A stretch of 64,000 nucleotides of DNA, from contig AQOF01000060.1 of NCBI GenBank assembly GCA_000565345.1, forward strand, positions 1 to 64,000, written 5' to 3'. A model generated the notes under the pieces. That model did no database searches. It saw nothing but the letters and a program-made list of their open reading frames with translations, and was not told the origin of the DNA. The position numbers and the translations under genes are program-made. Shown one piece after another: positions 39,139-48,993 of this stretch. This DNA is from Salinivibrio costicola subsp. costicola ATCC 33508 = LMG 11651 (lineage in GTDB: Bacteria > Pseudomonadota > Gammaproteobacteria > Enterobacterales > Vibrionaceae). Each line of letters starts with the position of its first letter. Positions within the stretch are counted from its first letter, which is position 1.

Positions 39139-41216
39139 ATGACATTGAAAAAGGATATTTTGATACCGCGCCCCAGCCATTTAAACCTCGCGATTGGGCT
39201 GGCACTTGGTACATTAAGCTTCACTTCATCAGTAATGGCCGCGACTGACGAGCAAAGTAGTACGCAAACAGAGACGGTATCTGTGTATGCCAGCCGTATG
39301 GACGCGCAAAAAGCGAATGGCGCCGTGGCAGTCAATACGGTTTCACTCGACGAGATTGAAAAACGTCAGGGCAGTAATGTCACTGATTTAATCCGTCACT
39401 TACCTAATGTGTCTGTGCTAGGTGGTGGGCGCGATGTGGCGCAATCTGTGACTATTCGTGGATTAAGTAGTGAAAACGGTCGCGTGGTGCAGCTTATTGA
39501 TGGTGCACGTCAGAACTTTTCTGTGGGTCATCGCTCGAGCTTATTTATGGATCCTGAGTTACTTCGTTCTGTCGAAGTGGCCCGTGGCCCTTCCAGTACC
39601 TTGTGGGGATCCGGTGCCTTGGGGGGCGTGTTTGCTCAAAAGACAAAATCAGCCAGTGATTTTCTTTCCGGTGGTCAGGATTTAGGTGGTTACCTTAAAC
39701 AAGGTTTCCATAGTAACGATAATGCCTCACGCACCAGCGGCGCGGTATTTGGTCGCACAGAGACGGTTGATTGGCTGGTGCAAAGTTACTACAACGATAG
39801 TGATGATAATCAATTAGGCAATGGTAAAACCTTGTCTTATTCAGCCGAGAGAGAAAAAGGCGGGTTTGCGAAAGTGACATTCACGCCGTCTTTAGACCAT
39901 CAATGGACGTTGACTGCGCGTCAAGGCAAGCGTGATGCCATGGTGCCATATAACCCTTCGGAGTTAGCGACCTCAAGAAAGTCGCCTCGCACGTATCGTC
40001 AAGTGGATGATCAAAGCTTGTCAGTCGCCTATAACTACAACCCAAGTCAGTCGTGGGTAGATTTGGATGCGCGTCTGTATTGGAATGATACCGAGGTCAA
40101 TGAGCATCGCGTTGAGAAGGTTGAGTATGACAACAACCAGATGCAAACGCTGGGCTTATCTTTGTCCAACCGCTCAAATCTTGAAAACCTCACGCTCACC
40201 ACTGGGTTGGATGCTTATCAAGACAACTTTGAGACAGTACGAGACGCCAGTGGCTCGATGTTTGGTCGCCCAGATGACCAAGATGCAGAAGCACAAAGCG
40301 TCGGCGTATTTTCTCAAGTTGATGTACCGTTGGGACAAGCATGGCACTGGCAAGCGGGAGTCCGCTTTGACGCCTATGACGCGAAAGATAAGCGACCCGG
40401 CTCGACGATTGGTGACCATGATGATACGGCGTGGTCGCCTTCCACCGCATTAACTTGGCAGGCCACTGAGCAGCTGGCACTCACGGCCAGTTATCGTGAG
40501 GCGTTCCGGGCACCGAGCTTAGAAGAAATGTATGCCAGTGGTACACATTTTGTCACCCATAAGCCGCAAAAGAACCCCTCTCTGATTGTTAATCAATTCG
40601 ACCCTAACCCAAATCTAAAGCCTGAAGAAAGTGCCAATAAAGAGCTGAGCGCGGCTTACACTTTTGTGCCAAATGCCTATTTAGATCAAGGTTATGTCGA
40701 TGTGCGCGTATTTCGAAACGATGTCGATAATTTTATAAAACAATCGGTAACTTCGGACAGTAAAAAGACCATTCACACTAACTTGCCCGAAGCTAAACTC
40801 GAAGGCATTGAGTTAAACCTTCATCACCAACTCGGTGGCTTTACTAGCGACTTGAGCTATAGCCAAACCGAAGGAAAGGACAAAAGTACAGGCACGTATA
40901 TTAATAACATTCCAGCGCATAAATGGGTTGCTGAAACGCATTATGCATTGGCGACCTTACCAGTCACCCTTGGTGGGCGGGTCTCGCACTACGCTGAACA
41001 GGATCAAACCGATACCAGTGAGCACGGTGTGCAAGATCACTATGACGGCTACACCTTGTGGGATGTGTATGCAAGCTATAGCCTAATGGCGCCTGGGATG
41101 GGGTGAAGTTCGATCTCGCGATCGATAACTTAACCGACGAACAGTATACCCGAGCCTGGGCACAAGTGGCCTCTCCAGGGCGTGATATTAAATTCAACGT
41201 TCGTTACCAATTTTAA
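39139..41216 (+). pseudogene. hutA: TonB-dependent haem receptor HutA, frameshift near the 3' end
   Basis: About 692 residues. The signal peptide is followed by a plug domain (GSNVTDLIRHLPNVSVLGGG, VEVARGPSSTLWGSGALGG). The barrel carries both haem-receptor hallmarks: FRAP in YREAFRAPSLEEMY and NPNL in FDPNPNLKPEES. The frame breaks near 41085 (AGCCTAATGG, one C short). Repair gives SYSPNGAWDGVKFDLAIDNL and a terminal YQF, the outer-membrane signal, with the stop at 41214-41216. It imports haem with TonB energy; tonB and exbBD are not in this window. Confidence 0.9.
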
Positions 41217-41230
41217 GTAGACGGTGAAAA

Positions 41231-41250
41231 GGGCAGGTTAACGCCTGCCC
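41231..41250 (+). terminator. Intercistronic hairpin between hutA and hutX
   Basis: GGGCAGG (41231-41237) pairs with CCTGCCC (41244-41250) across TTAACG. No T run follows, so it may stabilise or partly terminate the hutA message rather than end the operon. Confidence 0.55.
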
Positions 41251-41295
41251 ACACTGATAGAACCTATCACAATAAAAATAGGCTGGGAGTGATCA

Positions 41296-41832
41296 ATGAC
41301 AACCACTACGTTAACGGAACAGGTCAGCGCGCTACTGAACGACAATGCCTCGATGCTGCCTGCCGATATGGCAGCAACGCTAGGTGTGAGTGAGGGGGAA
41401 GTGGTACGCGCCATGCCCGCAAATTATCAAACTTGGGTCGATGGGCAACATGCTGAAACCGTGCTCATGAAGGTGGCCGAATGGGGTGGCCCAGTCACGG
41501 CGATTGTGCATTCTGGCGGCTCAATCTTTGAAGTAAAAGCGCCGTTTCCCAAAGGGAAAATCGCTTACGGCTATTACAACTTAATGGGTAAGCCCGGCGA
41601 GATGCATGGGCACCTAAAGTTAGAGCGCATGGCGGGCATTGCTTTTGTCAGCAAGCCCTTTCGCGGCAAGACAACCCATTACATCGGCTTTTTTACCGAA
41701 CAAGGCGATTCGATTTTTAAGATTTATCTCGGGCGTGACGAAAAACGTCAGCTTCTCGACCATCAGATTGATGCCTTTAATCAGCTAAAAACGCAGTTAG
41801 CGACCTCACCACAAACAGACCTGGAGCAATAA
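41296..41832 (+). CDS. hutX: Haem utilisation cytosolic carrier HutX
   Basis: A 178-residue protein of the HutX/ChuX family. Recognisable segments are ADMAATLGVSEGEVVRAMPA at the N-terminus and YYNLMGKPGEMHGHLKLERM, where the His residues lie in the haem-binding region. In V. cholerae HutX passes haem to HutZ. It is separated from hutZ by two bases, so the two are co-translated. The ribosome site CTGGGAGTG precedes the ATG. Confidence 0.92.
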   Translation: MTTTTLTEQVSALLNDNASMLPADMAATLGVSEGEVVRAMPANYQTWVDGQHAETVLMKVAEWGGPVTAIVHSGGSIFEVKAPFPKGKIAYGYYNLMGKPGEMHGHLKLERMAGIAFVSKPFRGKTTHYIGFFTEQGDSIFKIYLGRDEKRQLLDHQIDAFNQLKTQLATSPQTDLEQ

Positions 41833-41834
41833 TT

Positions 41835-42404
41835 ATGGATCAAGCGACGAAACAACAACGCCTACAAAACCGCCTTGGCCCTGAAATTAAAGAATTTCGT
41901 GAAAACTGCCGGACGTTACAATTGGCGACCGTGGACGCACAAAGTAAACCCAATGTCAGTTATGCGCCCTTTATTCAGCGTGAAGATGGCTTTTATATCC
42001 TCATTAGTGAAATTGCCCGTCACGCACGCAATCTGCAAGAAAACCCCAATCTGTCGTTGATGATGATCGAAGATGAAGGGAGCGCGAAACAGATTTTTGC
42101 CCGGCAACGTCTTAGCTTTGACGCACGAGCTGAAATGGTGGAACGTAATACCGATGCTTGGCAAGCCGGTATTGATGCGTTGAAAGCCCGTTTTGGCGAT
42201 ATCATTGAAAGTCTAAGTGGGTTAGAAGATTTTCTTTTGTTCCGTTTGGTACCGGACAATGGTTTATACGTCAAAGGATTTGGTCAAGCGTTCCAAGTAG
42301 GTAACGATGATTTGGTTGATATGGTGCACCTTGACCAAGGACACCGCAAAGTCGGCAGTGATCAAGACATCCAATCGACCGACGAGGTAGCGGTCAACAG
42401 CTAA
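41835..42404 (+). CDS. hutZ: Haem-degrading enzyme HutZ
   Basis: A 189-residue protein with the split-barrel FMN-binding-like fold used by HutZ/HugZ haem oxygenases: CRTLQLATVDAQSKPNVSYA, HARNLQENPNLSLMMIEDEG and FLLFRLVPDNGLYVKGFGQA. It opens the haem ring and releases iron in the cytoplasm. The final segment holds the His (VHLDQGHR) that corresponds to the region of the axial ligand. A good terminator follows. Confidence 0.92.
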   Translation: MDQATKQQRLQNRLGPEIKEFRENCRTLQLATVDAQSKPNVSYAPFIQREDGFYILISEIARHARNLQENPNLSLMMIEDEGSAKQIFARQRLSFDARAEMVERNTDAWQAGIDALKARFGDIIESLSGLEDFLLFRLVPDNGLYVKGFGQAFQVGNDDLVDMVHLDQGHRKVGSDQDIQSTDEVAVNS

Positions 42405-42432
42405 TCGTTGCGATCTCTATTTCACCATTCAC

Positions 42433-42458
42433 GCAATGCCTTACGCATTGCCGTTTTT
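42433..42458 (+). terminator. Intrinsic terminator of hutAXZ
   Basis: GCAATGC (42433-42439) pairs with GCATTGC (42445-42451) over CTTAC and is followed by CGTTTTTG. Confidence 0.85.
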
Positions 42459-42538
42459 GTCTGCGCGCGGGTCAATAACAACCGATCATTGAATATGGTA
42501 AAGTGGCACCTTATACCAATGTGATAACGAACAACACC

Positions 42539-43009
42539 ATGAACTATATCCCTTTATCTGACTATAAGCGCAAGTGGATCTTTACCCATCAATCATTACC
42601 GATTGAGGAAAGCGATCTTGCCGAGATTAAACCCATGACAGAGACGCGCGCGGCGCAGTTGTGGCAAGAATTTATCAGTAAAGATAGCCCGACACCGGAT
42701 CATTTTGGTAAGCAAGATTGGCCCACCCATCAAAACGTTTGGACTCAACGGCTGGTCTGGCAACATGCGTGGGACAACGATGATGATCTGCCTGAAGACT
42801 TTGTGTCCAATTTTCCTTGGGAAGACAATATTACGGTCTACTTTTGTTACGACAAACATAATATCGTCGAAACTCGCTGGGGCGTGTTCAAGCAATATTG
42901 GAAAAACTTTCTATTCTATGATGACAAACCCATCTTGATTGGTCGTCGTCGCAAAGAGGTTGCGATGTTTGAGCAATCAGGTGAAGTAGTGATCGGTCAA
43001 CGTGACTGA
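42539..43009 (+). CDS. DUF2947-family protein
   Basis: A 156-residue acidic cytoplasmic protein starting MNYIPLSDYKRKWIFTHQSL and rich in Trp (about ten residues), with DNITVYFCYDKHNIVETRWG in the middle. This matches DUF2947, a conserved vibrio family of unknown function. The ATG 42539 is chosen over an upstream reading because the family begins there. The gene stands alone after the hut terminator. Confidence 0.8.
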   Translation: MNYIPLSDYKRKWIFTHQSLPIEESDLAEIKPMTETRAAQLWQEFISKDSPTPDHFGKQDWPTHQNVWTQRLVWQHAWDNDDDLPEDFVSNFPWEDNITVYFCYDKHNIVETRWGVFKQYWKNFLFYDDKPILIGRRRKEVAMFEQSGEVVIGQRD

Positions 43010-43092
43010 CGTTCAAGTCATCAACGACGTGGCCGTTAATAGAAAGATAAACCGCATGTCCAATCCATAGCGTCATCGTATAGGGATCAGAG

Positions 43093-43536
43093 ATGATAAA
43101 AATAATCGCTGCCGTGTGTTTGTCGGTCTTACTGGTTGGGTGCTCGTTACCTAATATGTCGGATCTGTGGCGCAATTACAGTACCATTGGCTTAAACGAA
43201 GCATTACGGGGAGCCGAGCAAGATCTGATTCATTGTCGCTATGATAATACGCTGGATACCGCGCAGCGATACACAGTGATTGGAACCGCGCGAGAAAAAG
43301 CGCGTGCGTTCGAATTAATGGGGATCGCGTATAGCGAGCAAGAAAACACTGCTGAATTTGATCATACCTTGCAACGCTTTTTATTTTCAGAGCCAGGGCG
43401 CGCAATGACAGCGCCACAGGTGCAAATACAATGGCAACAAGCCCAGCTAGACATTGAGCATCAGCGTGAGACGGCGCTAAGCCAGACGCACTGTTTGCAG
43501 TCAACCAATATCCCCAAAACAGGACCGCTCAAATAA
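43093..43536 (+). CDS. Small lipoprotein, unrecognised
   Basis: A 147-residue protein with a type-II signal peptide (IIAAVCLSVLLVGCS) whose lipobox Cys is at about residue 17. The rest is helical, with paired Cys in LIHCRY and THCLQS, and resembles a short tetratricopeptide-like helix set (ARAFELMGIAYSEQ). Function is unknown. It is convergent with panP. Confidence 0.72.
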   Translation: MIKIIAAVCLSVLLVGCSLPNMSDLWRNYSTIGLNEALRGAEQDLIHCRYDNTLDTAQRYTVIGTAREKARAFELMGIAYSEQENTAEFDHTLQRFLFSEPGRAMTAPQVQIQWQQAQLDIEHQRETALSQTHCLQSTNIPKTGPLK

Positions 43537-43583
43537 TTAGGCAGCCACTGAATGTGACTGCCTGCGCACGCCGCAATGTTTGG

Positions 43584-45230
43584 CTAGCTCTTTAGAATAC
43601 TGTCTGCCAAGGTGATCAGTCGCGGATAAGCGAACTCACTTTCTTGCGCAATCGCAGCTTGTTCAACTAACACCTCGTGCAGAATCTCTTGTGTGGTAAG
43701 TGGGTTAGCAAGTACCACCCTAAACACTGTGGTCGTCCGCCGCTGCCACTGCTCTGGCGTGAGACGCGTCCGTGAGACGAACGTTTGACCTGATTCACGC
43801 TGGCGTTTTTGCACAAATTTAGTCAGATCATTGAGCAAGTTATGAATCAAATCGACTTGCTCTTCATTAGCCACCGCAAGGGCCGCTTGCACACGAGCGG
43901 GAACAAACCGATAGGTCAATAAACAAAGCTCTGGCTCTGAGATCAGCTCAAAATCCGGGTGTTGGCTAATCATCTTGGCAAACACAGCTGCTTTATCGAT
44001 ACTTTGATCAATCAACAGCTCATAGCCACGGCGAGAAATAATATTCATACAGGCAAATACCAACATCGCCATACCGCTGCGAGAGCCTTCAAGCGTATGA
44101 CTTCCGAGGTCTTTTGCCCCTTTACGGAGAATATACTCGGCGTGGTGCTCGATGGATGCGACCACGGAAGGATCTTTAAACAGCACCATACCGGCGCCCA
44201 TAGGGACATACAGCTGTTTATGGGCGTCAATGGTCACCGAATCAGCACGTTCAATACCGGCCAGCTTATGGCGCTGGTTATTCGACATTAACGTGGCACC
44301 ACCCCAGGCGGCATCCACGTGAAAATGAATGCCTTCTCGCTCAGCAATATCAGCTAACGCATTGAGTGGATCGATACTGCCGGTTTCTGTCGTGCCAGCG
44401 ACACCCACGATGGCCACCGGTTTGATATTATCGCGATTCAGTTGCGTAATAGTGTCTTCGAGTGCATTAATGCAAATGCGATTTTGGTTATCTGCGGGCA
44501 CGGAGATCAATTGGTCGCGGCCAATCCCTAGCACATCGGCGGCTTTTCCCAATGAATAGTGGCCCCGCTCAGACACTAGAATGGCCAAATCGCGATAACC
44601 ATAGTGACGCATTGCACCAAACAAGCCTGCTTTGTTAATGCCAGGAAATTCACCATCAGGCTTAAGGACGTTATTTCTCGCCACCCATAGCGCGGTAATG
44701 TTGGCGACTGTTCCCCCCGAGCAGAATGCGCCCAGCGAGTGGTTGGCGCTGTGCATCCAGCTTTGATAAAAGGCATCATCTTGCTGATAAATCAGATTAT
44801 GCAGCATGCCAAGCACTTGACGCTCGAGCGGAGTAAACGCTTTCGAGGTTTCGATCTTGACCGTATTCTGGTTAAGGCCAATCATGATTTTTGATAACGG
44901 CATTAAAAAATACGGCAGGGCAGAGGTCATGTGGCCAATAAATCGCGGCGAGGCGGTGTGAACGGACTGGGCCACCAATTTATCGAGTAAAAACTGCGTG
45001 TGATCCGACACGAAGGCAGGATCTTCAGGAATTGCGGGATTACTAAAATCACTTTCGATATCTGCCAGCGAACGCTCGGTAGCCGTAATGTGATTTTGTA
45101 AAAATCGATTAAGATTCTGCGAGATTTCTTGCTCAATTTGACTGAGCGTTGAGTCTGGCGCTTCGGGGACAGTGAAAATCCGGTGTAAGGTTTCGGGCGT
45201 CGCGTCCGCGGCTTTATTATGTATGGCCAT
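43584..45230 (-). CDS. panP: Pyridoxal-dependent aspartate 1-decarboxylase PanP
   Basis: A 548-residue PLP group-II decarboxylase of the PanP type found in vibrios, which makes beta-alanine for pantothenate in place of PanD. The PLP Lys is in SVTIDAHKQLYVPMGAG. Substrate and cofactor segments are FCSGGTVANITALWVARNNV and VAGTTETGSIDPLNALADI, with HVDAAWGGATLMS. The length and the N-terminal extension fit PanP better than glutamate decarboxylase. It is monocistronic. Confidence 0.87.
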   Translation of the reverse strand: MAIHNKAADATPETLHRIFTVPEAPDSTLSQIEQEISQNLNRFLQNHITATERSLADIESDFSNPAIPEDPAFVSDHTQFLLDKLVAQSVHTASPRFIGHMTSALPYFLMPLSKIMIGLNQNTVKIETSKAFTPLERQVLGMLHNLIYQQDDAFYQSWMHSANHSLGAFCSGGTVANITALWVARNNVLKPDGEFPGINKAGLFGAMRHYGYRDLAILVSERGHYSLGKAADVLGIGRDQLISVPADNQNRICINALEDTITQLNRDNIKPVAIVGVAGTTETGSIDPLNALADIAEREGIHFHVDAAWGGATLMSNNQRHKLAGIERADSVTIDAHKQLYVPMGAGMVLFKDPSVVASIEHHAEYILRKGAKDLGSHTLEGSRSGMAMLVFACMNIISRRGYELLIDQSIDKAAVFAKMISQHPDFELISEPELCLLTYRFVPARVQAALAVANEEQVDLIHNLLNDLTKFVQKRQRESGQTFVSRTRLTPEQWQRRTTTVFRVVLANPLTTQEILHEVLVEQAAIAQESEFAYPRLITLADSILKS

Positions 45231-45450
45231 GACGTTCTTCTTTTATCTGCTTAGCTGTTCAAACGGTGAAAACCCTGATCAAACAAAGGCTATGCACACG
45301 ATCACTTGCTGAAAAATGGCCACAACATAGCAAAAAAATGCGCGGCAATCAGGCTTTTTTATCGTTTGATGACAGCAAAAGCCGCATAAGCAACGAATAT
45401 GATGACGGTCAGAGCCGACAACTGCCGGCTCATTGTTGATTGATGCAGAC

Positions 45451-45972
45451 TTACTGACATTGACGATCGTTAATGCTTACCATCTGATCGTTATATTGGT
45501 TCAATGGCTTGTCGATTTCTTTAGGGTGGCTGAGAAGGTCGGCGAGGGCACTACGTAGCGCATAGTTACCTTCCATTGACTCTCCTTGACGAAAAGCAAA
45601 CACGTCTTTCGCCAGTGACGACGGCGGCAGTGAGCTTTGCGACAGGGTTTTAACATCTTCTTGCGAGAGCATTAGCCATGATTCAACCGGCGCATCGAGA
45701 TTGAGCTTGGCGCTGTCATTATTTAAATAATAGTCAAAAGCTTGTGCGTTCAGATTAAAGTGGTTGGTGCGGCCGCGTAAAAACCAGTCGGCTACCTCAT
45801 CCAAAGAGGCGTCTTTTTCAACGGTCATCTCCACTAATGCTTGATACCAGTTAATTGATGCATCAACGTAGTCATGATATTTGGCTGAATAACAGTCTGC
45901 GTTTTCTACCGGTGCCGCGTGTGACATCATCGGCAACAAGGCTGCGACCAGTGCAAGGGCATAGCGTTTCAT
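45451..45972 (-). CDS. Secreted protein of unknown function
   Basis: A 173-residue protein with a cleavable signal peptide (ALALVAALLPMMSHA). The mature part is helical, with single Cys residues in NADCYSAKYHDY and at the very end (DRQCQ) that could form a disulfide. I do not recognise a domain. It stands between panP and the HAD phosphatase on the same strand, with gaps of over 200 bases on each side. Confidence 0.7.
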   Translation of the reverse strand: MKRYALALVAALLPMMSHAAPVENADCYSAKYHDYVDASINWYQALVEMTVEKDASLDEVADWFLRGRTNHFNLNAQAFDYYLNNDSAKLNLDAPVESWLMLSQEDVKTLSQSSLPPSSLAKDVFAFRQGESMEGNYALRSALADLLSHPKEIDKPLNQYNDQMVSINDRQCQ

Positions 45973-46205
45973 AGCATTTTCCTAATCGTTATCGTGTTTG
46001 CGCTTAATAATTATACGCACTAACCATGCGAGGTGCGCAAACAGTGAGGTTTGGGCATCATTATTATGATAAAACGCCCACATTGTAGAACGACCTACCG
46101 ACAAAGTTAAATAACACATTGATATAAAAAGCCCTGTAGCAGAAAAGCTGTGAAGCTGCCCTCAGTTAGGCGTTGCCCTCAGTGACGAAAGTAAAAAAAA
46201 TCGGC

Positions 46206-47002
46206 TTAGCGCACTAATGATAACCAGCAGGATGCAAATTCAGCGAAGCCCAGCCCGCCTGGTGCCTCTGTGATCCAGGTGGGTGGGGTATCGAGTGCAG
46301 CAAGGTGGGGGGCAATATTTGCGACCCCAACACTGAGCGGAAAGTAGGCAAACATGTCGTTATCGTTGCGTGAGTCACCAATAAAGGCAACCTGTTGAGG
46401 GGCGGCCTTTTCTGTGACACCGTAACGTAAAAGCCAATCCAGCGCCGCTTGTTGTTTATTATGGGTACCAACCATGCGTTAATATGAATAGAGCTAGCCG
46501 TTGCTTTGGCACCATATGCGTGGAGTGCCTCAAGCAATGCATCGACTTCGGATTGTGGCGCACGTTGGGTATGCTGACCAATATCAATGGCCACTTCACA
46601 GTGGCGGTAGGCTTGATCGGCGCTGAGGGTACGATTTGGATACTGCTCGAGTAAGTGATCAATCCAATCTCGCAGCCCGGGTTGTGCTTGCTGGGCGGTG
46701 TAGCTGATTTTTGTCTGTCGTCGGCCATTTTCATGCCACATCACCACGCCACCATTTTCACCGATGACCGCATCGACAGGCCAAGCGTTAATGATGTGAT
46801 CACACCAACCTGCACAGGCCCCTGTCACGGGTACTACACGGATCCCCGCGTCACGCAACTCGGTTAATGCCTTCAGTGTTTGCCACGGAAGTGCCCCTTG
46901 CCACGTCAAGGTGTCATCAACATCGGTAAACAGCCACTGAACATCGCGCCAGCGTTCGGCGTGTTGATGTATCGATGACAAAGGCAAACACTGAATTGGC
47001 AT
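46206..47002 (-). pseudogene. HAD-IIB phosphatase (mannosyl-3-phosphoglycerate/sucrose phosphatase-like), one frameshift
   Basis: About 266 residues. Motif I is LFTDVDDTLTWQG, with the nucleophile Asp; motif IV is AFIGDSRNDNDMFAYFP, and the cap lies between them. Such Cof/MPGP-type enzymes dephosphorylate sugar or glycerate phosphates. The frame breaks at the CCC near 46467; one more C restores WLVPHNKQQAALDWLL. It is 32 bases beyond ugpC on the same strand and probably belongs to the ugp operon. Its ribosome site lies in a 13-base tandem duplication. Confidence 0.8.
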
Positions 47003-47007
47003 GACGC

Positions 47008-47033
47008 TATGCTCCTAAAGTATGCTCCTAAAG
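47008..47033 (-). repeat. 13-base tandem duplication carrying the HAD gene ribosome site
   Basis: TATGCTCCTAAAG occurs twice in direct succession (47008-47020 and 47021-47033). On the minus strand each copy contains TTAGGAG, so the Shine-Dalgarno sequence upstream of the HAD start at 47002 is doubled. Confidence 0.9.
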
Positions 47034-47034
47034 A

Positions 47035-48138
47035 TTAAATCGCCACAACCCGCTCATCGCTAAGCGCTTTCACATCAAGCGTCAGCCGTTTACCGCTTTC
47101 AGCCGCAAAGATATGCAAATTGTGCGGGTCAATCGCTAACGGTAGTTGATCGCCCTCTATCACTTTACTATGGCCTTCTAAGCGCAAGGTGATCAGACTA
47201 TCCGTGTCCGCGATGTGACCATAGACCAACAAATCGGCCCCTAACGCCTCCGTTAAGGTCACCGATAGCGTAAATTGCGCCTGGTCGTTAGGGACGATTT
47301 TTAAATGTTCAGGCCGTAGCCCAACACATACCGATGATGCGGTTGTGCCCTGGCAATAAGCCAGTGCGTGATGACCGATGGATAGGGCGTGATTGTGGAT
47401 TTGTCCGTCGACGATGTTCATCGCCGGAGAGCCAATAAAGGTGGCAACAAAGAGGCTGGCGGGCGCATCATAGACTTCCAGCGGTGTACCAATTTGCTCG
47501 ACGTTGCCGCCATTTAACACCACTAACCGGTCGGCAAGCGTCATCGCCTCAACCTGATCGTGAGTGACATAGACCGCTGTCGTCTTGAGTTTTCGTTGCA
47601 GGCTTTTTATTTCCAAACGCATCTGAACACGTAGCTTAGCATCCAGGTTGGATAAGGGTTCATCAAACAAGAACACCTTGGGACGACGAACAATTGCACG
47701 GCCCATTGCCACGCGCTGACGTTGGCCACCAGACAGTTGATTGGGGCGTCTATCTAGCAAGTGATCAAGCTCCAACATGGTCGCGACTTCGTTGACCAAT
47801 GTTTCAATCTCCGCTTTTGGGGTGCCGCGATTTCTCAATCCGTAAGCCATGTTATTAAACACACTCATGTGCGGGTAAAGCGCATAATTTTGAAACACCA
47901 TCGCGATATCACGCTCACCCGGCTCCAGATCATTTACTCGCTTGTTGTCGATAATTAAGTCGCCATCCGAGATAGCCTCCAGGCCCGCAATCATGCGCAG
48001 TAATGTGGATTTACCACAGCCACTTGGGCCGACCAAGACAATCATCTCGCCATCTTGTACGGCCAAGTCGACACCATGAATAGCTTTGAACCCATTCGGA
48101 TAGGTTTTTTGAAGTTGATCGAGGGTTACCGTTGCCAT
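47035..48138 (-). CDS. ugpC: sn-Glycerol-3-phosphate ABC transporter ATP-binding protein UgpC
   Basis: A 367-residue MalK/UgpC-type ATPase. Walker A is VGPSGCGKSTLLRMIAG, the signature NQLSGGQRQRVAMGRAI, and Walker B VFLFDEPLSNLDAKLR. The C-terminal TOBE/regulatory region contains CVGLRPEHLKIVPN. It energises uptake of glycerol-3-phosphate or glycerophosphodiesters through UgpAE. The start is immediately after the repaired ugpE stop (48139). Confidence 0.92.
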   Translation of the reverse strand: MATVTLDQLQKTYPNGFKAIHGVDLAVQDGEMIVLVGPSGCGKSTLLRMIAGLEAISDGDLIIDNKRVNDLEPGERDIAMVFQNYALYPHMSVFNNMAYGLRNRGTPKAEIETLVNEVATMLELDHLLDRRPNQLSGGQRQRVAMGRAIVRRPKVFLFDEPLSNLDAKLRVQMRLEIKSLQRKLKTTAVYVTHDQVEAMTLADRLVVLNGGNVEQIGTPLEVYDAPASLFVATFIGSPAMNIVDGQIHNHALSIGHHALAYCQGTTASSVCVGLRPEHLKIVPNDQAQFTLSVTLTEALGADLLVYGHIADTDSLITLRLEGHSKVIEGDQLPLAIDPHNLHIFAAESGKRLTLDVKALSDERVVAI

Positions 48139-48993
48139 TTACTTCTCCGTCTCCACTAAGCCTTTAACAAATAGTTTTTGCATGCCCAAAACCACCAATA
48201 CAGGCGGTAGCATTGCCATTAATGTGGTTGCCATGACGCGGTTCCATTCCACTTCACTTCACCGTCGCCAACAGACAACATGCGCTGAATACTCATCACG
48301 ATGGTGTAATACTCGTCATCCGTGGTGATCAGAATGGGCCATAAATACTGGTTCCACCCATAGATAAAAGTGATCACAAACAGCGCGGCAATATTGGTGC
48401 GCGATAAGGGTAATAAAATATCTTTAAAAAATTTAAACGGACCTGCACCGTCCATGCGGGCGGCTTCCAGCATTTCCCCCCGGCACGGTCATAAAGAACT
48501 GCCGGAATAAAAAGGTCGCGGTGGCGCTGGCGATCAGTGGAATCGTTAGGCCCGACATGGAATTCAACATATTGAGGTCGGCAATGACCTGGAATGTCGG
48601 CATAATACGTACTTCAACGGGAAGCATTAAGGTCATAAAAATGATCCAAAATGCCAGCATGCGGCCAGGAAAACGGAAATAGACCACCGCATAGGCCGAC
48701 AAAATTGAAATAACCAGTTTGCCGATGGATATGCCCATCGCCATTAAAAATGAATTCCATAACATGCCTGCTACGGTGATATTTAACTCACGCGATGTCC
48801 CTTCGGTGAGTACTTCTGTAAACACAGATAAGCCTTTGTCACCAAACCATAATGGGGTAACACCACTCACAAACGCGCTGCTATCATGAGTGGCGGCGGT
48901 GAGCGCAAGCCACACGGGCAACGCAACAGAGGCCACACCCAGAATCAACACCAGATGCGAGAACACAGTAAGCCAAGGGCGACGTTCAACCAT
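48139..48993 (-). pseudogene. ugpE: sn-Glycerol-3-phosphate ABC transporter permease UgpE, two frameshifts
   Basis: About 285 residues and six membrane spans. FMTLMLPVEVRIMPTFQVIA and the EAA loop [20 protein letters not shown] are typical. The first break is in the C/G run near 48477, where one extra G splits [15 protein letters not shown]. The second is near 48249, where one missing T hides [17 protein letters not shown] and the family ending FVKGLVETEK, with a stop at 48139. The ATG 48993 overlaps the ugpA stop (TAATG). Confidence 0.87.

Noticed and set aside
46167-46192. TGCCCTCAGT occurs twice about 18 bases apart downstream of the HAD gene.
   Set aside because: Two short copies without further structure are not enough to propose a repeat family or operator.
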